A stretch of 64,000 nt of DNA from Erythrobacter sp. (GTDB lineage Bacteria > Pseudomonadota > Alphaproteobacteria > Sphingomonadales > Sphingomonadaceae): the NCBI GenBank assembly GCA_024642565.1, contig JAHEAV010000001.1:62001-126000 (forward strand), in the 5' to 3' direction. A program made the translations under genes and the position numbers. Shown piece by piece: positions 27,223-35,001 of this stretch. A model generated the notes under the pieces. That model saw only the letters and a program-made list of their open reading frames with translations, ran no database searches and was not told where the DNA came from. Each line of letters opens with the position of its first letter. Positions within the stretch are counted from its first letter, which is position 1.

Positions 27223-28833
27223 TCACTGCTTGCCGCGCTTCGTTCGCTGATCCTTCTTCGCTTCGGTATAGGAATCGAGCACGCGGCGCATATCGTCTAT
27301 TGCGTGCTGTCGCTGGCGTTGATCGTGGATCGCGTTTAGCCGGGTTTTGAGCCCGGTGACGAATTCCGCATATGTATTCTGCCAATCGCGCCCAATGGCT
27401 TGCTGGATGTCGGGCAAGCCAGTGCCAATCCGCTTGGCAGCCTTGCCGGGCCTGAGCGCGTAGGACTCTCCGATCTGGGGTATGCGAACTGCCAGTTCCG
27501 GTGCGCGCCGCTGCAATTCGCGGCGCATTTCCTCCATTGCAGGCGGTTCACCATGATCGAGAAACAGGTTTCCGGAAATTGGGCCGCGCTGCGCAATCCA
27601 GTCGAGCAATTCGTCCTTGTCGGCGTGCGCGGAATATTGATCGATCCGGCGGATCTGCGCCTTTACCCGAACATCATTGCCGGAAATGCGAACCGTCTGG
27701 GCGCCATCCAGAATGACCCGGCCAAGGGAACCTTGCGCCTGATAGCCGACGAACAGAATTGTCGAATCCCGCCGATGCAGATTGTGTACCAGATGGTGGC
27801 GGATGCGCCCGCCTTCGCACATGCCAGAGGCTGCCAGGATTATTGCGCCCGACATGGAATTGAGCCGGATGGATTCGGCCACATCGCTGGTGAAATGGAA
27901 GGAGGGATGGGCAAAAATATTCGTCCCGCCGGTATCTTGCAACTGCGAAGAATATTGCTCGAACACGCTGGTTACCCGGCTGGCAAGGGGGGAGTCGATG
28001 AAGACCTGCAGGCCGGGAAAAGCGCCAGACTGCTGTATTGCAGCAAGGTCCAGTAACAGTTCCTGCGTCCGTTCGAGGGCGAAAGCGGGGATGATCAGAT
28101 TGCCGCCACGAACAAGCGCCGCGCGGACTTCTGCCTCGATCAGCTTGCGGCGATCCTCGATCGAGACCTTTTCGCGGGTTCGATCACCATAAGTGGACTC
28201 GCAAATGACATAATCGAAGCCTGATGGCCCTTCGGGATCGCGTTGGAACGCCTTGTTGTCAGGCCCGATATCGCCCGAACAGATGGCGCGAACGCCGGCG
28301 GCTTCCAATTCGGCCGATGCCGAACCAAGGATATGGCCGGCGTTCCACAATCGGGCCCGGAAGCCTGGGGCCGGATCAAACCATTCTTCCAAATCGACAG
28401 GCTTGCACAGCCGCCACGCCGCCAGGGCATCCTTTTCGGTGTAGATCGGATCGAATGGCGTTTCTCCCGCCCGGTCGCGCCGCCGGTTACGCCGTTCGGT
28501 ATCCGTTTCCTGAATCCGACCGGCATCCGCAAGCATGTATTCGAGCAATTTGCGGGTCGGCTGCGTGCACCAGATAGGACCACGAAATCCGCGCGCCACG
28601 AGCTTGGGCAGAAGCCCGCTGTGATCAATATGGGCATGGGTCAGAATTACGGCAGAAATGTCCGACGGATCGAAGGAAAACCGATCAGCATTGAGCTTTT
28701 CGAGAGTGCGCGATCCCTGATACATACCGCAATCAACCAGGATGGAGTTCCCGCCTGAAGTGAACTCCATGCATGAACCGGTTACGGTCTTTGCCGCGCC
28801 ATGGAAGGTCAGGGTCAGAGCCGGATCAGGCAT
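27223..28833 (-). CDS. Metallo-beta-lactamase fold RNA-processing nuclease (CPSF/Ysh1-like)
   Basis: 536 residues. The zinc motif THAHIDHSG (H66, H68, D70, H71) opens the MBL domain, a beta-CASP insert follows (SPLASRVTSVFEQY; ASGMCEGGRIRHHL near 330), and VGYQAQGSLGR, RRIDQYSAHADKDEL and LDHGEPPAME form the RMMBL part. Such proteins (YsH1/CPSF73-like, distinct from RNase J) cleave or trim RNA; the bacterial role is poorly known. It lies just downstream of the convergent YkuD_2 gene (6-bp gap), with a VTT-type membrane protein upstream. Confidence 0.92.
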   Translation of the reverse strand: MPDPALTLTFHGAAKTVTGSCMEFTSGGNSILVDCGMYQGSRTLEKLNADRFSFDPSDISAVILTHAHIDHSGLLPKLVARGFRGPIWCTQPTRKLLEYMLADAGRIQETDTERRNRRRDRAGETPFDPIYTEKDALAAWRLCKPVDLEEWFDPAPGFRARLWNAGHILGSASAELEAAGVRAICSGDIGPDNKAFQRDPEGPSGFDYVICESTYGDRTREKVSIEDRRKLIEAEVRAALVRGGNLIIPAFALERTQELLLDLAAIQQSGAFPGLQVFIDSPLASRVTSVFEQYSSQLQDTGGTNIFAHPSFHFTSDVAESIRLNSMSGAIILAASGMCEGGRIRHHLVHNLHRRDSTILFVGYQAQGSLGRVILDGAQTVRISGNDVRVKAQIRRIDQYSAHADKDELLDWIAQRGPISGNLFLDHGEPPAMEEMRRELQRRAPELAVRIPQIGESYALRPGKAAKRIGTGLPDIQQAIGRDWQNTYAEFVTGLKTRLNAIHDQRQRQHAIDDMRRVLDSYTEAKKDQRTKRGKQ

Positions 28834-28848
28834 GTGCGGCGCAACCTT

Positions 28849-29451
28849 TCATTTCCCGGTTCCAGCGAGGTATTTCTGCCAATCGATCCGGGCGAGGGCC
28901 ACCAACGCGCCGATCATTACCACCTCGATAAGAATTGCGATTGGACTTGAGAGATTTTCGGAAATGACACTGCCAAGCGAAGATCGTTTCAGTTGTTCGG
29001 CAGAGAATCCGTAAAGGCTGTACGATACCAACCGGCCAATAAAGAATGCGGCGGTGAAGGCCAGCAATCGCACTTTCGCGAGGCCAGCCGCCTCGAACAA
29101 TTGCGCCGAAGGTACCGGTGAGAGTGCGAAAAACCCGAGCGCGATGAGGCCATTGCGCCGGTTCCTTTCGAACAGGGTCCGCGCCGCAGCCAGATTCCTG
29201 CGGGTTTTTTCGGAAACCCGATTCCCAAGCAGGCGAAAACCGCTGGCCAGCAAGAAACGCCCCGTCGCGGCCGCTGCTGCCCCGACCACGATGATTGCCG
29301 GCAGCGGTAGATCCGTATTGAAACCGTAAAGCACTATGATCGACCAGGTTGGTGGACCGAAGGCAGGCATCAGATTGATGGCAAGCACGATGGCGAAAAA
29401 GATGCCAAGGGCTGTAAAGCTTGCCATGAACTGTTCCGTCCGCTGCGCCAT
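28849..29451 (-). CDS. VTT/SNARE-associated-like inner-membrane protein
   Basis: 200 residues with about five membrane segments. The cytoplasmic/re-entrant part has FFALSPVPSAQLFEAAGLAKVRLLAFTAAFFIGRL in pieces, resembling the DedA/VTT pattern in which a proline-rich re-entrant loop precedes a Gly/Arg motif. DedA-type proteins move phospholipids or undecaprenyl phosphate; function here is inferred. The ATG at 29427 (MASFTALG), with ACGGAAC upstream, is an alternative start because GGGGG touches the first ATG. It is read in the same direction as the RNase gene 15 bp downstream. Confidence 0.75.
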   Translation of the reverse strand: MAQRTEQFMASFTALGIFFAIVLAINLMPAFGPPTWSIIVLYGFNTDLPLPAIIVVGAAAAATGRFLLASGFRLLGNRVSEKTRRNLAAARTLFERNRRNGLIALGFFALSPVPSAQLFEAAGLAKVRLLAFTAAFFIGRLVSYSLYGFSAEQLKRSSLGSVISENLSSPIAILIEVVMIGALVALARIDWQKYLAGTGK

Positions 29452-29557
29452 CCCCCGCGGAAGGGCACTTCACCGGCACAGGCATGGCATGATCGGGGCC
29501 TGACGAATAGCCCGCGCGCTGGCTGTTACCTGGCTGTGGCAAGGGGGCCGATGTCTT

Positions 29558-30367
29558 TCAGTGTGCCAACAGGGTCGGAAATTCCGCGTTGCTCATCATT
29601 GATCGGCTTACTCCGCCAAGGATACGCTCACGCACTCTGGTATGGCCATAGGCACCCATGGCGATCCAGCCGACCTTGCGGACCTGGGCGGCTTTCACCA
29701 GCAAATCCCGGATGCCATCGTCGGTCCCCGGCAATTCAACCATATTTGCCTCAATACCATGGCGGGCAAGAAAGCTCGCGCCTTCAATTGCCGGCAGATC
29801 GAATTCGGGGTCATCTTCGGTAACGGAAAGCAAATAGACTTCGCTTGATTTTTGCAACAGGGGCACAGCCGCACGCAGCGCGTGTGATGCCTCAGGAGAG
29901 CCGTTCCAGGCGACGGCTGCGGGAACGGAGAGATCCAGCCCTTTGCATTTTTCCGGCACGAGCATCACCGGGGTTTGCGCACCGATCGCAACTTCTGCGG
30001 CCAGAGCCGAGTAGGAATTGCGGCCTTTGGCCTCAGTGCAGGCCCCCATTACAATTATGTCGCTGAGGCCAGCATGAACCAGCAATTTGTGCTGCGCCAA
30101 ACCGTCAACGGAAATCCAGTCCCACGGCATATCTTCCTTGGCGAGGCGAGCCTCGAGCGTTTCTCGCAGCTTTGCCGCATTTTCGCGGATCACCGGATAA
30201 AGCTGCGCGGCCATGGTGCCATAAAGATCGCCAGGGACGCCATATTCGTAGGGAATGGCTTGCAGGCAGGTGACATGGCCTTCGAAGCTGCGCGCAAGAT
30301 CGAACGCAACCTGAATTCGTGCCTCGAGGCAGGGATCATCGTCAATATGCAGCAAAATCGAACGCAT
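29558..30367 (-). CDS. Tandem universal stress protein (UspA-like)
   Basis: 269 residues from the ATG at 30367, selected for a GGAGGA site 8 bp upstream. Two UspA domains (about 1-145 and 150-269) follow each other. The second holds the nucleotide motif GAYGHTRVRERILGG near 250, and the first has IIVMGACTEAKGR. Tandem UspA proteins act in hypoxia and stationary-phase survival. Two copies of ACGGATAT-t/a-TCC lie 74 and 98 bp upstream, the same core as before fixL and the sulfur operon, so control by FixLJ is plausible. Confidence 0.93.
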   Translation of the reverse strand: MRSILLHIDDDPCLEARIQVAFDLARSFEGHVTCLQAIPYEYGVPGDLYGTMAAQLYPVIRENAAKLRETLEARLAKEDMPWDWISVDGLAQHKLLVHAGLSDIIVMGACTEAKGRNSYSALAAEVAIGAQTPVMLVPEKCKGLDLSVPAAVAWNGSPEASHALRAAVPLLQKSSEVYLLSVTEDDPEFDLPAIEGASFLARHGIEANMVELPGTDDGIRDLLVKAAQVRKVGWIAMGAYGHTRVRERILGGVSRSMMSNAEFPTLLAH

Positions 30368-30440
30368 GGCAGTGTCCTCCAAGGCAACGGGGGGCCGTAA
30401 TATGTCCGAGGAGCCTAGTGGCTGCGCAAGGCAGGTAACT

Positions 30441-30476
30441 ACGGATATATCCTGAGGTCAGACCACGGATATTTCC
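30441..30476. promoter_or_regulatory. Two direct copies of a candidate FixJ box
   Basis: ACGGATATATCC (30441-30452) and ACGGATATTTCC (30465-30476) are spaced 24 bp apart between the divergent UspA and 121-residue protein genes. The first contains a perfect GGATATATCC palindrome. The core ACGGATA recurs before fixL (32754) and, inverted, before the sulfur operon (33075). Confidence 0.5.
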
Positions 30477-30541
30477 TTATTCTTGAGGGGCAACCATTTA
30501 CGGCACACTATGGTCATGGTTGCAGTTACTGGGTAGTTTCC

Positions 30542-30907
30542 TTGACCCTGTGGAACATTATCAAACTTGAACTTGCTCCGAGTGACGGATTTCCGGTCGG
30601 CTCGGCTGGCAGGTCCTATATTCTGCGCCTGCCGCTGACCGAAGAAGGCTTGATCGACCAGGCAGTCTGCAAATCGCACCCCAATGAAGCAATTGTTCGC
30701 CGGTTCTGGCCAAACGAACCTGACCAGTCGGGCAACATCATTCGCAACACAGATGGCTGGAAATTTTGTTTCAAGGCATTCAGCAAAGGCGAGCCGGGCT
30801 GGCTCCAATATGCAAACCAGCCATTTCGTGTGGGCGGGTTTGTATCGATCGTCGAACCCGGTGGTCTCAGCTTGCCGTACAGGATTGTTTCCGTGGTACC
30901 CGGCTGA
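30542..30907 (+). CDS. Conserved small protein of unknown function
   Basis: 121 residues from a TTG start; no better start codon is near. The sequence opens TLWNIIKLELAPSDGFP and contains SYILRLPLTEEGLID, RRFWPNEPDQSG and LPYRIVSVVP. It has no signal peptide, membrane segment or recognisable catalytic motif, and a mixed alpha/beta composition. The protein-like pattern of conserved W, P and hydrophobic strands supports a real gene. It lies between UspA and fixJ with the candidate FixJ boxes upstream, so it may belong to the low-oxygen regulon. I do not assign a function. Confidence 0.7.
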   Translation: MTLWNIIKLELAPSDGFPVGSAGRSYILRLPLTEEGLIDQAVCKSHPNEAIVRRFWPNEPDQSGNIIRNTDGWKFCFKAFSKGEPGWLQYANQPFRVGGFVSIVEPGGLSLPYRIVSVVPG

Positions 30908-30925
30908 GGCCGGCGTGGATCTCTA

Positions 30926-31543
30926 TCAGTCGTGTTCTCCGAGGCCGGCAGCAAAAGCAATGCGCAGCAGGTCGGAGAAATTGGTAACCTCCAACTTGTG
31001 CATCAAATTGGCGCGGTGGATTTCTACGGTCCGCGGGCTGATGCCCAGATCATAACCGATGGTCTTGTTGGGATATCCTGTGGCCAGTCCTTCCAGCACA
31101 TCCATCTCGCGAGGGGTCAGGCAGTTTAGCTGCAATCGCGCTTCTTCCCGCCGTTTTCCATTCTGGGAGGTTTCGTCGATGCGTTCAAAACCCTCCGCTA
31201 CGGCTGCAAGCATTACCTTTTTGTCAAACGGCTTCTCGATGAAATCAACGGCTCCGGCTTTCATCGCTTTGACCGCCAGATCAACATCGCCGTGGCCGGT
31301 CATAACAATAACGGGATAGGCAGCGCCCCGGTCGACCAGTTCAGCCTGAACTTCGAGGCCGTCCATTTCAGGCATTCTGATATCCAGCAGCACACAGCCC
31401 GGTTTCAAATCGCGCGACGCTTTCAGGAAATCGGCTCCGTTGACAAAAGAATGCACTTCAATGCCGGAAGTCTTGAGCATGAAGCTGACCGACCGGCGTA
31501 CGGAATCGTCATCATCGACAAGATAAACCGGGTGCTCAGCCAT
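30926..31543 (-). CDS. fixJ: Response regulator FixJ
   Basis: 205 residues from the ATG at 31543, which overlaps the fixL end by 8 bp. The receiver domain shows the acidic pocket D10-D12 (LVDDDDSV), phospho-acceptor D54 (LLDIRMPEMDG), MTGHGDVDLAVKAMKAGAVDFIEKPF with Lys near 104, and a LuxR-type HTH at about 138-200 (LTPREMDVLEGLATGYPNKTIGYDLGISPRTVEIHRANLMHKL in pieces). Phosphorylated by FixL at low oxygen, it activates transcription. The motif TTACGGATA before neighbouring genes is a candidate binding site. Confidence 0.95.
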   Translation of the reverse strand: MAEHPVYLVDDDDSVRRSVSFMLKTSGIEVHSFVNGADFLKASRDLKPGCVLLDIRMPEMDGLEVQAELVDRGAAYPVIVMTGHGDVDLAVKAMKAGAVDFIEKPFDKKVMLAAVAEGFERIDETSQNGKRREEARLQLNCLTPREMDVLEGLATGYPNKTIGYDLGISPRTVEIHRANLMHKLEVTNFSDLLRIAFAAGLGEHD

Positions 31544-32693
31544 TCTTTTCCTCCGTGTTGGCCTCCAGCAAGGTAAAATTGAAAGACGTTCCGCCCAATT
31601 CCGAAGGCTCCACCCAGATCCGGCCACCATGCGAACTGATGATCGTGTGACAGATCGAAAGGCCCAACCCCATTCCGCTAGGCTTGGTGCTCATGAAGGG
31701 GTGAAACAGCCTTTCTGCGATATGCGGTTCAAGTCCTGAACCGCTGTCCGAAACGGTTATCTGCACCATTCGATCCTTGGCCGGCTCGCTCGTGATCAAA
31801 AGCTTCTTTACCGTGGATTGTTCCATCGCCTCAAGCGCGTTGCGGATCAGATTGACCAAGACTTGCTGGATCTGAACCTGATCAACCAGAACCCAATCGT
31901 GATCCGCGTCCAGCTTTGATGCAAAATCCACTCCGCGCGAGTCACCATTGATCAACGCAAGCGCGGTCGCCTCCTTCGCCAGTCGCTGGAGGCTGGAGAT
32001 TTGACGGACCGAGTCCCCTCGTGAAATGAAACTACGCAGCCGCTGCACAATCTGGCCAGCGCGCAAGGCTTCCTTGCCGCATTCGTCGAGGGCTTCGCAG
32101 ACCAGAGCCAGATCGATACTATCCGGATCATCCAGAAGCCCGCGCGCCGATTGGGCATAATTGGCCACAGCGGTCAGCGGTTGATTGAGTTCATGGGCAA
32201 TCGAAGTTGCCAGCGCGCCCATTGAGGATATCCGCGAGACATGCGCCAGCTCGGCTTGCAGATTGTGCAATTTTCGCTCGGTTTCTCTGGTTTCGGTCAG
32301 ATCACGGATAAAGCCAGCAAAAACGCGCAGCCCACCCATCATGAATTCGCCGACCGACAGATCGACCGGGAACGTGCTGCCATCGCGGTGCCGCGCGGTG
32401 GTAACGCGTCCGATTCCGATGACCCGTTTCTCGCCCGTGTCCAAATAATGCCTGAGGTAATTGTCATGCCGTTCGCGGTCAGGCGAAGGCATCAAAAGGC
32501 TGACATTTTCTCCGAGTACTTCGGACTCGGCAAATCCGAACACCTGTTCGGCGCCCTTGCTGAACGAAAGAATACGCGCCGAATCGTCAATCACGATCAT
32601 GGCATCGGGCACGGTATCGATCAGCGCATGGAGCGCTTGCGCACCGCCAAGCGGAGCAATTGACGATTTCGCCTTTAGTTCATCTTCGTTCAT
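31536..32693 (-). CDS. fixL: Oxygen-sensing histidine kinase FixL (soluble)
   Basis: 385 residues, without the membrane segments of some FixL proteins, so cytoplasmic. The heme PAS domain aligns with Bradyrhizobium FixL without gaps from the heme ligand His (H76, RERHDNY) to the FG-loop Arg (R96, VIGIGR), the residue that senses bound oxygen. The phospho-acceptor is H167 (SIAHELNQPL), and the ATPase domain has NLIRNALEAM, SDSGSGL and GMGLGLSIC. It should be active when heme is deoxy. It is divergent from the sulfur operon across 444 bp. Confidence 0.95.
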   Translation of the reverse strand: MNEDELKAKSSIAPLGGAQALHALIDTVPDAMIVIDDSARILSFSKGAEQVFGFAESEVLGENVSLLMPSPDRERHDNYLRHYLDTGEKRVIGIGRVTTARHRDGSTFPVDLSVGEFMMGGLRVFAGFIRDLTETRETERKLHNLQAELAHVSRISSMGALATSIAHELNQPLTAVANYAQSARGLLDDPDSIDLALVCEALDECGKEALRAGQIVQRLRSFISRGDSVRQISSLQRLAKEATALALINGDSRGVDFASKLDADHDWVLVDQVQIQQVLVNLIRNALEAMEQSTVKKLLITSEPAKDRMVQITVSDSGSGLEPHIAERLFHPFMSTKPSGMGLGLSICHTIISSHGGRIWVEPSELGGTSFNFTLLEANTEEKNG

Positions 32694-33137
32694 TCACGAT
32701 ACCGGGTCGGTAATTTCAACGAATTCGAATTTAGTTCTTATCTATACCCTCTTACGGATATTTAGATGAATGTGTAATGTTTCTGATCATTGGCAACTTT
32801 GAAAAGCCAAACATTGATAGGGCGCATTTTTCTACGTTCTTTCCGCCATTTCGGGGAACAACCATTACCGAACTGGCCGCGCCCTATCCAGAATCTGGCA
32901 AAGCGGCCTCAGTCAGCTGTTTTTCGAACCATTTCGCCCTCTGCGTGACGCGGTTGACCGGATGCTCGGTGAATTTGCGGCACGATGGCTCATGCTGTAT
33001 ATGCAGTATTGCTAAATTAGTAAAAAACAATATATGGAGTGGATGGAAGTTCGGCGAAAAGGCCGGAATAAGGACCTATCCGTAATGCGCGGACCTGACG
33101 GCCAACTATTCGTAATCGAACGTAAAGGGAATAATCC
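32694..33137. promoter_or_regulatory. Divergent fixL/sulfur-operon promoter region with candidate FixJ boxes
   Basis: 444 bp without a gene. TTACGGATATTT (core 32754-32760) lies 61 bp before fixL. CCTATCCGTAA (33075-33085, reading TTACGGATAGG on the minus strand) lies 53 bp before the hydrolase gene, with a weaker copy CTATTCGTAA at 33106-33115. The stretch is AT-rich compared with its neighbours, as expected for promoters. I found no FNR/FixK-type TTGAT-N4-ATCAA box. Confidence 0.5.
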
Positions 33138-34067
33138 ATGCATTCAGACCCGGCCTTGAAATTGGCCCAGGAACAGGTGAAGGGCGCGCTGCGCGGCGAT
33201 ATTCACAGGCCAGTCGTCCGCGGTTTTTTCGACGAAACGACTTTCACAGCGTCCTATGTTGTGCACGATCCTGTGCTGAAGCGGGCAGCCATCATCGACT
33301 CGGTGCTCGATTTCGACCAGCCGTCCGGCCGAACGTCTACGGCATCGGCAGATGCGATTATCGATTATGTCGGGGCCGAGGGATTGCAGGTAGACTGGTT
33401 GCTGGAAACGCATGCCCATGCCGATCACTTGTCGGCCGCGCCCTATCTACAGACAAAACTTGGCGGCAAAGTCGCCATCGGGAACCACATCCAGACGGTT
33501 CAGGAAGTTTTCGGCAAAGTCTTCAACGAGGGCGCTGATTTCGCCCGCGACGGTTCGCAGTTCGACCATCTGTTTGTGGATGGAGAGCGCGTGGAAATAG
33601 GTGAAATCCCCCTCACCGTACTGCATGTGCCCGGGCATACACCGGCGGACCTGGCCTATGTCATCGGCGAAGCGGCATTTGTCGGGGATACGATGTTCAT
33701 GCCCGACTATGGCACGGCACGCGCGGATTTTCCCGGCGGCGATGCGACAACATTATTCCGGTCGATCAGGCGCTTGATGCAATTGCCTGCTGAAACGCGG
33801 GTGTTTCTTTGCCATGACTACAAGGCACCCGGACGCGGCGATTATGCGTGGGAGACAACCATCGGTGCACAGCGGACGGGCAACATCCACGTCCATGACG
33901 CCGTGACCGAACAGGAATTTGTGGTGATGCGGGAATTGCGCGACAGTTCGCTCGACATGCCGCGATTGATACTGCCATCAATCCAGATCAACATGCGGGC
34001 CGGTCATTTCCCGGAACCGGAAGATAATGGCACCCGTTATCTCAAACTTCCACTCGATACGCTTTAA
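33138..34067 (+). CDS. MBL-fold hydrolase, persulfide dioxygenase/Blh-like
   Basis: 309 residues. The metal motif ETHAHADHLSAAPYL (residues about 94-108), HVPGHTPADLAYVIG and FVGDTMFMPDYGTARADFPGG are those of the ETHE1/Blh group, which oxidises glutathione persulfide to sulfite with O2. The C-terminal part (NIHVHDAVTEQEFV) matches Blh proteins of bigR operons. It is followed after 10 bp by two YeeE/YedE genes, the composition of sulfide-detoxification operons, but no BigR/ArsR-family regulator gene is present here. Divergent fixLJ and the shared box suggest oxygen control instead. Confidence 0.88.
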   Translation: MHSDPALKLAQEQVKGALRGDIHRPVVRGFFDETTFTASYVVHDPVLKRAAIIDSVLDFDQPSGRTSTASADAIIDYVGAEGLQVDWLLETHAHADHLSAAPYLQTKLGGKVAIGNHIQTVQEVFGKVFNEGADFARDGSQFDHLFVDGERVEIGEIPLTVLHVPGHTPADLAYVIGEAAFVGDTMFMPDYGTARADFPGGDATTLFRSIRRLMQLPAETRVFLCHDYKAPGRGDYAWETTIGAQRTGNIHVHDAVTEQEFVVMRELRDSSLDMPRLILPSIQINMRAGHFPEPEDNGTRYLKLPLDTL

Positions 34068-34077
34068 GGACGCCGAA

Positions 34078-34518
34078 ATGCAGCCTCTTGACCCCTTTGT
34101 TGCCTTGTCGGGCGGAGCCCTTATTGGCATCGCAGCCGCTGTCCTGCTGCTCCTTTCGGGCCGGGTGGCCGGGGTTAGCGGGATGCTCGCGCGCGCAGCC
34201 GGTATCGCCGATAGCGGACCCACGCGCGGTCAGGCGGGGGCGTTTGTGATCGGTCTACCGCTGGGGGCAATTCTGGTCGGCACCTTCGTGCGTTCACCCG
34301 ACATCACCGTGACCTCCTCGATCCCGTTGTTGATGGCCGCCGGACTGTTGGTGGGTTTCGGCACGCGGCTTGGAAATGGCTGTACCAGCGGGCACGGCGT
34401 TTGCGGGATGGCCCGCCTTTCACCACGATCTCTGGCTGCAACCGCAACTTTTATGGGCGCCGGCTTTCTGCTGGTTGGGATTCTTCGCCATGGAATTGGC
34501 CAAGGGATTGGGGGCTGA
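34078..34518 (+). CDS. YeeE/YedE sulfur transporter, first half
   Basis: 146 residues with four membrane segments. The conserved Cys motif GNGCTSGHGVCGMARLS (about 98-114) is the thiosulfate-conducting signature of TsuA/YeeE proteins. Here the usual ten-helix protein is split into two genes, as in the pmpA/pmpB genes of bigR-type operons. It starts 10 bp after the persulfide dioxygenase-like gene with a short spacer, and the second half begins 4 bp after its stop. It probably moves thiosulfate or another sulfur compound across the inner membrane. Confidence 0.88.
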   Translation: MQPLDPFVALSGGALIGIAAAVLLLLSGRVAGVSGMLARAAGIADSGPTRGQAGAFVIGLPLGAILVGTFVRSPDITVTSSIPLLMAAGLLVGFGTRLGNGCTSGHGVCGMARLSPRSLAATATFMGAGFLLVGILRHGIGQGIGG

Positions 34519-34522
34519 TACG

Positions 34523-34969
34523 ATGCGCAATCTTTTCGCTGCCCTGTTGACGGGTGTCATCTTCGGGGCCGGGCTTGCCCTTTCGGATATGATCAACCCG
34601 GCACGCGTACTGGCCTTTCTGGACATTCTGGGCGCTTGGGACCCGACCCTGGCCTTTGTAATGGCCGGTGCATTGGTGCCATCGGCAATCGCCTATCTTA
34701 TCGTTCGCCGGATGCCGCAGCCTTTGTTGGATAAGGCATTTTCCATTCCTGAAAACAGGGTGGTGGATCGCCAACTGCTTACAGGTGGGGCGATCTTTGG
34801 CATGGGTTGGGGTCTGGTCGGTTACTGCCCGGGACCTGCGTTGGCAGGCTTGGTATACGGAACCTGGCAAACATGGGTTTTTGCTGCGGCGATGTTGGCC
34901 GGAATGTGGATCCACAGCGTGACTGATCTGTCCATTTTCAGGGGCAAATCTGCTGCGGTAATTGATTAA
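34523..34969 (+). CDS. YeeE/YedE sulfur transporter, second half (DUF6691-like)
   Basis: 148 residues from the ATG at 34523, which has GGGGG 8 bp upstream; an ATG at 34490 inside the previous gene is the alternative. Four membrane segments and the motifs FGAGLALSDMINPARVLAFLDILGAWDPTL and GWGLVGYCPGPALAGL in pieces match the partner half of split YeeE/YedE transporters, with the conserved Cys in GYCPGP. It ends the sulfur operon and is convergent with the flippase gene at 35002. Confidence 0.88.
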   Translation: MRNLFAALLTGVIFGAGLALSDMINPARVLAFLDILGAWDPTLAFVMAGALVPSAIAYLIVRRMPQPLLDKAFSIPENRVVDRQLLTGGAIFGMGWGLVGYCPGPALAGLVYGTWQTWVFAAAMLAGMWIHSVTDLSIFRGKSAAVID

Positions 34970-35001
34970 CCTCGCAACAGTTTACGCGGATTTCGGGGTG
35001 A

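Noticed and set aside
32777-33085. 102-codon plus-strand open frame upstream of the sulfur operon
   Set aside because: Its sequence is Cys/Ser-rich with no conserved pattern and spans the promoter motifs; more likely non-coding.
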